DNA of 35,136 bases, taken from the NCBI GenBank assembly GCA_049999765.1, contig JBNGIQ010009319.1:1-35136 (forward strand). The letters are read 5' to 3'. Made by a program: the position numbers and the translations under genes. Positions within the stretch are counted from its first letter, which is position 1; each line of letters opens with the position of its first letter. This document shows, piece by piece, positions 18,700-27,640 of the stretch. The DNA is from Phaeoceros laevis. Lineage: Eukaryota; Anthocerotophyta; Anthocerotopsida; Notothyladales. A model generated the notes under the pieces. The model did not search any database, was not told the DNA's origin, and saw only the letters and a program-made list of their open reading frames with translations.

Positions 18700-19347
18700 T
18701 GTAAAGGATAGTTGAGGGCAGACCTAAGTTAGGTCTGAGACCTAAGCTTAGGTCTGGCTATGGAGCTCTGTCCTGAAAGATTCCATTATAGCAAGAGCTT
18801 AAGTTGGCAACTGCTTAGGTCTGGGACCTTGAGTTGGCAAGTGCTTAGGTCTGGGACCTAAGTTTAGAGCTAGATGCTTAGGTCTGGGNNNNNNNNNNNN
18901 NNNNNNNNNNNNNNNNNNNNNNNNNNNNNNNNNNNNNNNNNNNNNNNNNNNNNNNNNNNNNNNNNNNNNNNNNNNNNNNNNNNNNNNNAGACCTAAGCTT
19001 AGGTCTGGCTCTGGAGCTCTGTCCTGGAAGATTCCATTATAGCAAGAGCTTGAGTTGGGCAACTGCTTAGGTCTGGGACCTTGAGTTAGCAACTGCTTAG
19101 GTCTGGGACCTAAGTTTAGAGCTAGATGCTTAGGTCGCGGACCTAAGTTTAGGTCTAGCTCTAGAAGCTTTGTTGTACCTTGATATATAAAGAAAGGGTA
19201 GGCCCCAGTAGGGGACAGCAAGTCCATGTGTGCTGTAGCACCTCTAGGCGGGATCTGGGGTCCTAGTGCTGTGTCTTGTGTGCAATTGTGCTAATCATTT
19301 GAAGGAAAGATCTAGGGGTAAATCCTCTTTAACCGAGGTTTGTCACA
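18700..19347 (+). repeat. 3' LTR with internal tandem palindromic units
   Basis: Begins TGTAAAGG and ends GTCACA. U3 holds repeated near-palindromes built on CTTAGGTCTGGGACCTAAG (for example 18844-18862). A block of about 150 bp (18738-18888) recurs after the gap (18989-19138), so the real LTR is longer or has more copies. A TATATAAAG box near 19178-19190 suggests U3/R falls around 19200. No coding content. Confidence 0.8.
18889..18988. other. Assembly gap (100 N) inside the LTR
   Basis: Lies between two near-identical 150-bp blocks of the LTR. A collapsed tandem repeat is the likely cause of the gap. Confidence 0.99.
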
Positions 19348-19687
19348 CTACCTACCATCTATTACTTGGAGCTCACTCACTTACGTTGTAACTTCAATTC
19401 AGAGGGTCCGTTTGTTCTCTTGGTTCGAACAGCTTATTCAGTGACGTTGTCAAGGTTTGCGATTCACGTTTTGAACTCACGATCCAAACGAAGTGCACCG
19501 ATACAGGAACTACCTACCCAAATATGGGTAGCTACGGGAGTCACAAGGTCCATCAACGGCCACCTATTCAGGAGACCGCTCCCGCCTTCCCGCCATCCTT
19601 CGGAATGTTGTCCCTGAAGGATGGAGCTTGCTTAGTGGGAAACAGGTACTCTGTCACAGATCTCCACCTGCGCACAAGGACGTGGGG
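19348..19687. promoter_or_regulatory. Upstream region and probable 5' UTR of the KOBITO1-like gene
   Basis: Only about 340 bp separate the end of the LTR from the gene's first ATG. No clear TATA box is visible, so the leader and promoter must be compact, or the LTR sequence contributes. Short ORFs here have no recognisable content. Confidence 0.4.
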
Positions 19688-20989
19688 ATGGCCGTGGGTG
19701 GGATCCTTGTTCATGAATCTTCCGCCTCCAAACGCCTCCTCTACGTTCTCACAGCTTTGCCATTGCTTCTAGCTGCTCTCGCATTCTCACTGCAGTGGAG
19801 GGGAGGAGGTTTTCTCGCCATCCCTGACGACATTCTCCCTGGGGTGAAGCCACCGTCCAGCTGCTTTGAGAGGCTGCTTCCCAGCCAGGATTTCCTCCCA
19901 TTTCAGCGTCACTCAGTCTGGCAGGCAGTTGCCCCGCAGCATTCCGACCCGAAGATATCCATTGTCACAAGCACGTCAGCTGGCCTGGAACAGATTTTGC
20001 CCTGGCTGTTCTACCACCGCGTGCTCGGCGTCACCAGCTTCTTCATCTTCGTGGAAGGGCAAGCCTCATCAACCTATAGCAGCTCGGTGTTGAAGAAGAT
20101 TCCCGGAGTCCATCTGGTCCCCCGCAATGAGGAGCTGGAGGAGCAGCAGCGGAAGAGCAGGATCTGGGAGGAGTCGTGGCTGGAACCGTTCTTCTACAAG
20201 CCTTGCAATCACGAGCTGTTTGTGAAGCAAAACCTCAACATGGAGATGGCGATTGTGATGGCAAGGGAGGCCGGCATGGACTGGATCATCCATCTCGACA
20301 CCGATGAGCTGGTCCATCCTGTAGGATCCCCGAACTACACCTTGACAGGTCTGTTGGCTGCAGTGCCTGCAGATGTGGAGCAGGTCATCTGGCACAATTT
20401 TGAGAGCGCAGTGGAGAGGGACAGCGTAGAGGAGCCGTTCACTGAGGTCACCTTGTTCAAGAAGAACATGATGAGTCTGCCGAAAGAAATTGGCGCCAAG
20501 TTCTACTCCGAAGCTGCTCGTGGGAATCCAACCTACTTCCTCACCTACTCCAATGGCAAATCCGCAGCTCGTGTCAAGGACGGACTCCGCCCTAACGGCG
20601 CTCACCGGTGGCAAAGCTATCTGAATCCACTTAAGGAGCTTCAACTTGAAGAGCCAGTGGTACTGCATTTCACATACACCAAATTTTCTGACCTAACGTC
20701 CCGAAAGAATAGATGCCGGTGCAGGCCTACACAGAAGGATGTCGACAGATGCTTCATGCTGCCCTTCGACCGTGATGCTTTCATCATCGCCTCCACATCA
20801 ACGGAAGCAGAAATGCTGCAGTGGTATCAGGAACATATTGTCTGGGCTGATCGCTCTTTGAAGGGCAAGCTGTTGAGGAGAGGCATCCTCACGCGGATCC
20901 ATGCCCCTCAGGTTATCATCCACGGTTTGAAGGAGGCTGGGGTTTTCAGGGACGTCCTGGAACATGGAAGGGACCAAGGTTCTCTGTAA
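19688..20989 (+). CDS. KOB1: KOBITO1/ELD1-like glycosyltransferase-type membrane protein (433 aa, no introns)
   Basis: Single open frame from ATG 19688 to TAA 20987-20989. The frame stays open upstream to about 19628 but offers no earlier ATG. Residues 16-35 form a signal-anchor helix ([18 protein letters not shown]), implying a type II protein with a lumenal or extracellular catalytic domain. From residue about 89 the protein closely matches plant KOBITO1/ELD1: [38 protein letters not shown], the DxD motif D204-T-D206 in [36 protein letters not shown], and [17 protein letters not shown]. Arabidopsis KOB1/ELD1 affects cellulose deposition, cell elongation, ABA response and plasmodesmata. Its enzymatic substrate is, to my knowledge, not established. 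Stop lies 230 bp from the end of the convergent FAD-monooxygenase gene. The gene is intact, with a complete DxD and C-terminus; absence of introns beside a retroelement is notable. Confidence 0.93.
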   Translation: MAVGGILVHESSASKRLLYVLTALPLLLAALAFSLQWRGGGFLAIPDDILPGVKPPSSCFERLLPSQDFLPFQRHSVWQAVAPQHSDPKISIVTSTSAGLEQILPWLFYHRVLGVTSFFIFVEGQASSTYSSSVLKKIPGVHLVPRNEELEEQQRKSRIWEESWLEPFFYKPCNHELFVKQNLNMEMAIVMAREAGMDWIIHLDTDELVHPVGSPNYTLTGLLAAVPADVEQVIWHNFESAVERDSVEEPFTEVTLFKKNMMSLPKEIGAKFYSEAARGNPTYFLTYSNGKSAARVKDGLRPNGAHRWQSYLNPLKELQLEEPVVLHFTYTKFSDLTSRKNRCRCRPTQKDVDRCFMLPFDRDAFIIASTSTEAEMLQWYQEHIVWADRSLKGKLLRRGILTRIHAPQVIIHGLKEAGVFRDVLEHGRDQGSL

Positions 20990-21219
20990 GAGTAACGCTG
21001 TTTCGGTAGGCATTGTTCACAATTCTTTCACATTCTTCCTGGGGTTATTTCACCCAGCTTATTAGCCTAAGTTCTGTACCATTGAGCGTCAAAGACACTC
21101 TGCTACTGTCCACTGTCCTGAAACATCTTGCAAGAATGCAGCTGTAACTCTAATTTGACAGCATTTGATGTTAGTCTCAGCATTGATGTAGTTGTCAACT
21201 TGTCACCGCCGGACAAGGT

Positions 21220-23100
21220 TTACTTCCAGTATGTAGCTCTAGGATCTCCACTTGAATTTCCAGGGTATTGGCAAGTCCAGTCAATGAACTCATCCATCCT
21301 CTGGGCCTTCTGCTGCCTTGAAAGTGCTGATGTCCAGTCTGGTTGGAATGCAGGCTGCTCCGTCAGCTCCGTAGCATAAGCGTGTATCCTCCGCAATCTG
21401 GGTACTCGCAGGGTCTCAAATCTACCTCACACCACGCACCACCTACGCTCAGATTCACAAACGCGATATCCAGCAGTCCAAGAATTCAGGGGTAGCCACC
21501 TCCTACCTGTGAACAGCCTCAGGAATGCTGGCGCTCCAATCAGGTGAGTTGAATGCTCTCTCTAAAGCCAAAGTGAGCTGATGAGAATCCTCAAAAGCAG
21601 TTCGAGCACCCATTCCCAGGGCTGAGTACATACCATGTGCCGCTGCAGCAACAATTGGAGACAGTTAGGAGCTCTCTGATTGTTCGTGAATCTTAAGAAG
21701 AGATAGAGAGTAAGTGCACAACCATCCCCAATGAGGAGCACTCGCCCATCAGCAGCACTCCACGTCTCCAGGAATGTCCGATCCATCGATCTCCGCTCAT
21801 AAATCAAGTCCTTGTCGGTTGCCTCAATTGCTAACCGCAAATCCTCCCAACCTTGCAATTTGTCCAGCTGCTCAAGAGCCCGCCTCTTGGTGTCTTCCTT
21901 GTCGAACCCGTTCTGGCAGTTGGTCAAGTGATCTTCCGCCAACATCCCATCCTTGTCCAGCACCCTCAACAGCCAGAGGACGTAACCATGACCTGCGGAG
22001 AAAGCAAGATTATGTTGCCTCCATGAGAGGAGATCACTAGTAGGCAACATTTCGGAAATCGTTTCAGACAGTTCAAGAGGAAGGAGCTTGCCAACATCGC
22101 TGAAGTAGGCCAGAGCTTTCTCGCTTTCGTGATGAATCATGTGAAGTTCTTTAGCATGAAACTTGAAAAGTCTGCCACCAAAATCAGTGCCTTAGTTCGT
22201 CGCACAACAACTCTTCATTTCAGCAAGGGTGGGTAGTGCGAAGTGAATGCTAGTGAACTCACTTCCCGTGTGGGTTGTAGACCAGAGCATTCCAGTTGAG
22301 GAAATTCAAATAGCGAGGAGCATCGCCCACCATAGCGTGCCGCACACCAGACCACACGCCATCGCATCCCACTAGAAGTTTAGACCTTATTGTATGCACG
22401 GAGCTGCAGCCATCCTCTTCCCTGGACAGGAACTGGGACTCCACACCGCCCTGCAACAAAATGAATGGAGTGCAGGGCTGTCGCTTTTCAGTGATTACTG
22501 GACGTTTATGGCTTACGGGCAAAGGATATTGTCCCTTACTGGAACTGCTCTGTAGCGGAGGAATTTGCGGTTGCAGCGGATGTTGCTCGTTTGAACGATG
22601 CTGCCGAGCAGCTGTTGCGAGAATTTCCAACCAAGCAAGGTCAGCTCCCCGGGTTGGTGATTGACGGGGACTCGAATGTCAAGTCCGTTGTCATGTCTGA
22701 TGACAATATAGGCATGATCCGGTTGCCTTCCAAGTGCAACCATTTGCTGGGAAAGCCCAGGCTTCAGCCCCTCCAATGCTCGGACTCCTGCCGGTCACAA
22801 GCGTGAATTTACAGTATTCTAAGGTCGGGTCCAATAGCAAGCGGGCGTTTGGTTAGAAGTACCGTTGGTCGCTAAGCTGATGGCAGTAGCAGAATCTGTT
22901 CGGAGAGCAGGAGCCTTCTCAAACACCACAAACGGTATCCCTCGTTCTTGTAGACCCACAGCCAGAGCCAGGCCTGACAGCCCTCCACCAACAATGGCAA
23001 CATCAGTCTCACCTTCGTTCACCGTTCCTTCATCTTGCCAGGCAAGAGCGACATAATCCTGACTGGTTCCCCTTGCAGGATCTCTTGTCACTTCTGACAT
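21220..23100 (-). CDS. FAD-dependent monooxygenase (aromatic hydroxylase / zeaxanthin-epoxidase-like), six exons, 478 aa
   Basis: Exons on the minus strand: 23100-22863, 22787-22540, 22450-22263, 22171-21723, 21642-21507, 21397-21220. All introns are GT-AG with matching phase. ATG at 23100 is the first in frame. Motifs: Rossmann loop DVAIVGGGLSGLALAVGL (G38-x-G40-x-x-G43) followed by E61 in VFEK, for the FAD ADP-ribose. The middle DG motif is in LLVGCDGVWSGVR. GD motif at residues 373-386 (GDAAHGMYSALGMG) contacts the flavin ribityl chain. The C-terminus ends GDPRATYWK, as in plant and bacterial PF01494 proteins. These enzymes use FAD, NAD(P)H and O2 to hydroxylate or epoxidise ring substrates; the substrate here is unknown. 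No clear transit peptide or membrane anchor. Zeaxanthin epoxidase itself is unlikely, because the FHA domain and plastid leader are missing. Confidence 0.9.
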
Positions 23101-23874
23101 GTTTTTCAACGGAATGCAAACTTCTGCAAAGCCCCAACCGTCAGCCTTTCCATCTTTGTACCTCCAAACCCCGATGAATCTTGCATGAACTGCTGATTAA
23201 CGATCAAGCACGGTGGAACACCAAGAGCGTTGGAGCACCAGAGTTCGAGGGTTGCTTTCACCTCTGCTCTGGTTGGCCACCAAGATAGACTTTCTCCGTA
23301 ACCGTGGCCTCTGGAGGCCAGCCACTTTATTGCTCATGTAAATACAATGGATGATTAGACAGCTTTTGCAAGTTCAAAAGACAGCACATGGATGTGACAA
23401 AGGCAAAACAACAGAGGTTATACTACAACAGGTTCTTTTCTTGGTGTTAATACCACAACAGGTTCTTAGCCACAGCAGTGCTCCCAATAAGGTGCTCATG
23501 AAAAAAAAAACAGAGGTATACTACAGCAGTTTCTTAGCCACAGCAGTGTCCCCGCCCAATATGGTGCTGTTGAATCAGTTACAGAATACAATTGGGCAGT
23601 ATTTGCGCACTCAGGAAGACTCGAGCAACTCCCAGCGTTGTAACATTCGACACCCTAGCCAAGTCAATAATTATCGCCCTCTATGTTACCCAACTCAGTA
23701 ATGTTCTACACCTGTTCTACCACTCTGCTCTTGACATAACCACTGTTTCATATCCATCAATGGCCAAGTAGTCGATCAGACTGCTGAACAGATAACAATA
23801 TACAGATTCTGCTCTTCCATCAGCACAGGCTGGCTATATATCCAAGCATGCACAGGGAAACAGCCTTGCTTCAC
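23101..23874. other. Intergenic between two minus-strand genes
   Basis: Should contain the 3' UTR of the DUF1442-ACT gene and the promoter of the FAD-monooxygenase. An imperfect local duplication is visible: CAGAGG-TATACTAC...CAGGTTCTT near 23411-23495, and CAGAGGTATACTACAGCAGT near 23511-23572. Both are followed by CACAGCAGTG and a GGTGCT motif. No coding structure recognised. Confidence 0.5.
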
Positions 23875-26500
23875 TCAGGGTTTGGTGAGTTTAGCAAGAA
23901 GTCTCCCTCTAACAGTGTCCCAAGAAGAGATATCCAACGCAGTTCCAGTTTTGGAATCAACGACATAGAAGATGTCCTCAATGTACTTCTCCATGGTCGT
24001 ATTGATTTTGGCCCGCCGCACACTGCACCAGACAAGATGTAGTGTAAACAGGTCATCCATTGATGTGCCTTAATCAAGGTGCATCACTCCAAGCCTGCAT
24101 CAGTCTTTTCAAACGCCATTGTTCAATTGATTTGGTGCTTTAGAATTTGCTAAGCAGTACTTACTGAAATTCCAAATACTTTTCTAAAGATCTTAGCAAC
24201 AGGACATTCCACACTCAAGACTGTCCAAGTATTAAGTGATCCGCTGATCCACCTGCTTCTATAAGAGCGGTTTAATTGGTTTCAGGTACGTAAAGCATCC
24301 GCCTGTAAGGAGGGGGGGCAGGCAGGGAAGGGTCAAAAGTATCAGAAGTTGCAGCTTTTATTCATTACTCAAGACTAGAAAATTACCAAAGGCTCTACTT
24401 CCAATTTTGTTTCCAGTTATGTGACGGCTAGGTGGTCCGGAGAAAACCCTCTAAGAGCTCTTAATCATGTCATAGAACCAACATAGTCAATCCTCAAGTC
24501 TAGGCACAGGTAGCAGCAAACGACAGATTTGGAAAACAAGTGAAACCGCAATCTCAAGCCAGTTACCTCACTCCAGATTCGTTGAAGGCCATGGTAATGT
24601 CAAATAGCAGCATGTCTTGGTCAACTCCTCGAATCATTACTGCAGTCTGACAATCCTCATCCTGGAATGTGATCTCAAATTTCGGCTCCTGCTCCATATT
24701 CTCCAATGCGTCAGCTGCAAACTTTTGCTCAACCACAGTTCCATGACTGAGCAAGTCACCAACGTATTCCGAGTGAGGCTGTGATTGCCTGTGCAATTCC
24801 TCAGAAGCTTGAAGCTTTCTGGTGATTCCTTTAAGAGGCTCCAAACACACAGCCCCAGTTGCAGACTCGTTGTGGGAATAACCTTCACCAAATCCCGTGC
24901 ATGACTGGAAGTCCTCCAACCTTGCAGATTCTGATTTACCTGTCACTATGTTGGGCAACGAAAGCGTGGACTTGTGTTTTGTGTTTTTATCTGCCTCCAC
25001 TTTGTGACAACTTATCCTATTCGGCAAAAGCACAGACTCCTGCAGCACATATCTCTCGGGATCTCCATCCTGTACTTCTGCCTGGCGAGATACATCAAGA
25101 GCATCGGGCTTTTCTGACTTATGGTCAGTCTGACCCAACAGAAAACCATTCCTTGGAGTCGGCAACTCCTCTGCATCGTGATTGTGATCCTCAGATTGCC
25201 ATTTTTGCCCCGATTGTATATGTGAATCATCATATTTGGCAGAACCTTCATCAAAATCAGAATGATCTGACGCATTCCCATTGACATGGTGTGCCATGTC
25301 ACCTGCATCATGTCTCTCTGGTTCCAATTCATAGTATTCGTCGTCATCATCCCTGCTATTACTGTAGAAAGCCTTAACAGCCTGGGCAGCCATCCATGCT
25401 TCGGCAGCATGTACTGAAGATATTGAAGAATTCACCGAAAGGGCCAGCTCCTGTGCAGCATGTGCGTATGTTTCCACTTCTTCTGTTCCATCCGAATTTC
25501 CTGTATGAAACTTTGCTGCCTTCGAAGCCATCCATGCTTCAGCAGCAAAGACTGATGAAACAGAAGTAGGGTTCGAATGCAAAGAACTAGCAGACTCGGA
25601 AAGCACATCAGAGTGTTGTGAGGAATGAGTATCTTCAATATCAACCGGTCTTGAGGGACCAGGAGATGAACTCCCGACATAACGCGTCCTCCTACAAAAA
25701 TGGATGAGAGTTCACCTGTCAGATCACAATTCCATTGCCATGAACGTTAACTTACGACCATATCCTTGAAACAGCACAAAATCTGCAGCGAACAACAAAG
25801 TCATTACCCATTCTTGAAATCGTTCCACTTGGCGATTGGGATCTTGGTGATTTCAAGACCCCGACCGACTGGTAGAGTTGAAGAGTCGATGCCTGGTTGG
25901 CGTCTAACATGTTTAATGTAGTCGTTAGTGGAGTCATCCAACGCATAGTCTGCCACAACAATGGCTCCCGGCTTCAGGTTTAAGAGGTCGAAAAGCGCAA
26001 TGTAGATGTCCGCATCCCCACCAATGAAAATAAAGTCTATGTCTTGTCTGCGAGACACAATGTCGCAAGGGTCGCCACAGAAGAACTGCACATAATCACT
26101 CAGCCCGCACAATTGCAAACATCGGCCGACAATCTTCTGCTTTTCGGCATCAGTGTGCAGAGATGCCAGATAAGATCCGGTTGCCTTGGCAGCAGCGGCT
26201 AGCGCAACCGTTGACAACCCACAGCCAACCTGTAGGATGTGCTGTGCGTTGATGCCGGCGGCCAGGGCAGAAAGAACCTCCGCATTTGCAGGTTCGACAA
26301 TCCTTGGCCGGCCAGACCGGCTTGGCCGTTGCTGCTCCAATATGCTGCGCTGCTTTCAACCACACTCTCCCCCGTTAGTGCAGATGCCTGAGAACGTCCC
26401 ACCCGCAAACCTAACAACCCCGGTGCAAAATCAACAAAATGCTCACCAGTTCAAGAGTTTCGACATATGCACGAGTCGCAAAATGCGGAAACCACGGCAT
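23875..26500 (-). CDS. DUF1442 methyltransferase-like domain fused to an ACT domain, five exons, 631 aa
   Basis: Exons on the minus strand: 26500-26447, 26349-25808, 25782-25756, 25691-24567, 24022-23875; phases 0, 2, 2, 2 all match. The start is supported by MPWFPHFATRAYVETLEL, which resembles the conserved DUF1442 N-terminus. Residues 1 to about 198 form a Rossmann-like SAM-methyltransferase-type domain: motif I in ILQVGCGLSTVALAAAAK, then CGDPCDIVSRRQDIDFIFIG and KPGAIVVADYALDD. Residues 210-545 are acidic, Ser/His-rich and probably disordered. They contain two copies of a 20-residue element (251-270 and 297-316) sharing S-[VI]-SSV-x-AAEAWMA. Residues about 554-625 form an ACT domain (TAVMIRGVDQDMLLFDITMA, then TTMEKYIEDIFYVVDSKTG), as in plant ACR-type proteins that sense small ligands. 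A regulated methyltransferase-like protein is inferred. The first bases of exon 2 have an alternative acceptor 3 bp upstream. Confidence 0.8.
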
Positions 26501-27640
26501 CTCCAATCATGAGATTGCTCAAATTGTGCAAACCCCACATCACACAGCACAAGACTCCTGGCCGGTGAGACGATCTACCACAATAAAAGGAGTGCGTCAC
26601 AGATGTCCCTATGTCCGGAATAGCGTTGTGTGGCACAGTCCGGTAGAGCACATCCATCCAGAAACCAGGTCCAGCTCTGTCCCGAAGCGTGTATCCTTTT
26701 CCTCTCCACAAGCTATGAATCACCTCACCTCACCTCACGTCTCCTCCACCTCCACCTCCACCTCCCGCTACCCCTCCCTCTTCAGTCCGAATGCGTCCAT
26801 CTCCAACCTCCCTTCCTCGTATCCTCCTACAGCGCNNNNNNNNNNNNNNNNNNNNNNNNNNNNNNNNNNNNNNNNNNNNNNNNNNNNNNNNNNNNNNNNN
26901 NNNNNNNNNNNNNNNNNNNNNNNNNNNNNNNNNNNCCCTTTCCCTCCCAAAGCAGCACTACCGAATCCAACCCCTCCCAGACGGCCCCTGCCTTCCTGCT
27001 CGCATTACCGCCTGCCCTTTCGCTATCAACAGCACCGCATCTCCTCACCTCCGCAGCAAAAAACCAATCTTCCCGAATCTGCCACCCCTTCCCCTCCCCT
27101 TTTCCACCTGCGGCCAGCTCCTGTAGGCCGCTCCATCTCTGGGACAAAAATCCTGCTCTTGCAAAGCCCGCAGCGGCTTCTCATCCCCTGCCACCGCCCA
27201 AGCAAGAGGAGTTGTCCTTGCCAGGCCTCACTGGGCCTGGGAGCAGGCCGGGTCAGAGGCAGCCTCAGCGGGGGAGACAGAAAATGCGCATTCTGCTCAT
27301 CTCTATTAGCAGGTGCCGGCGTGAGAGAGAGCGGGCGGAGCAAGCGGAGAGGAAAGCCAGGGGAGGAGGCAGGGAGGGACATGGAAGGTGAGGCTGTGAG
27401 AGGAATTTCTCGGCGCATTGGCGACGCCAGCGGCACACCCAGGGCGGGGCCCTGGTGTGAACGGGCCCCTGGCCCATAAAACTTGCCGACACCCTCATTT
27501 CGGTAGCCCTTGGATCAAAGTTGGGGACCGATATAGCGAGACGTGGCGCCGCATGGCGTCCGTAACATAACAACGTATACTAACGGAGAAGGTTTTTAGT
27601 ACCGGCGGCTAAGCCCACACCGGCCGGTTGCGTGGGCTGC
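26501..27640. promoter_or_regulatory. Upstream region of the DUF1442-ACT gene, CT-rich, with a gap
   Basis: Pyrimidine-rich plus strand (26700-27130) with repeated CACCTC/CTCCACC units, i.e. a purine-rich leader when read in the gene's direction. A long open frame runs through the gap here, but it is Pro/Ser/Arg-biased and created by composition. A GA-rich stretch follows at 27320-27390. Promoter and 5' UTR function is inferred from position. Confidence 0.35.
26836..26935. other. Assembly gap (100 N)
   Basis: Exactly 100 N in a low-complexity CT-rich stretch. Confidence 0.99.

Larger units (their letters stand above)
17579..19347. mobile_element. Ty3/gypsy remnant with LTRs in inverted orientation
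   Basis: The unit consists of an inverted, 5'-truncated LTR (17579-17963), about 65 bp of unassigned sequence, the 3' end of pol (about 18030-18669, plus), a polypurine tract (18688-18699) and a plus-orientation 3' LTR (18700-19347, with an internal gap). The outermost sequences on both sides are the U5 end of the LTR. The flanking pentamers are CTATC (17574-17578) and CTACC (19348-19352), one mismatch apart, which looks like a decayed 5-bp target-site duplication enclosing the whole unit. The left LTR ends in TA instead of TG at its outer edge. There is no gag, protease or RT, so it is non-autonomous. Confidence 0.7.

Noticed and set aside
20069-20668. 199-codon minus-strand ORF
   Set aside because: Lies entirely antisense to the conserved part of the KOBITO1-like gene and is a frame shadow.
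26439-27479. 346-codon plus-strand ORF
   Set aside because: Depends on reading through 100 N in frame. The Pro/Ser/Arg content simply reflects the CT-rich DNA upstream of the DUF1442-ACT gene.
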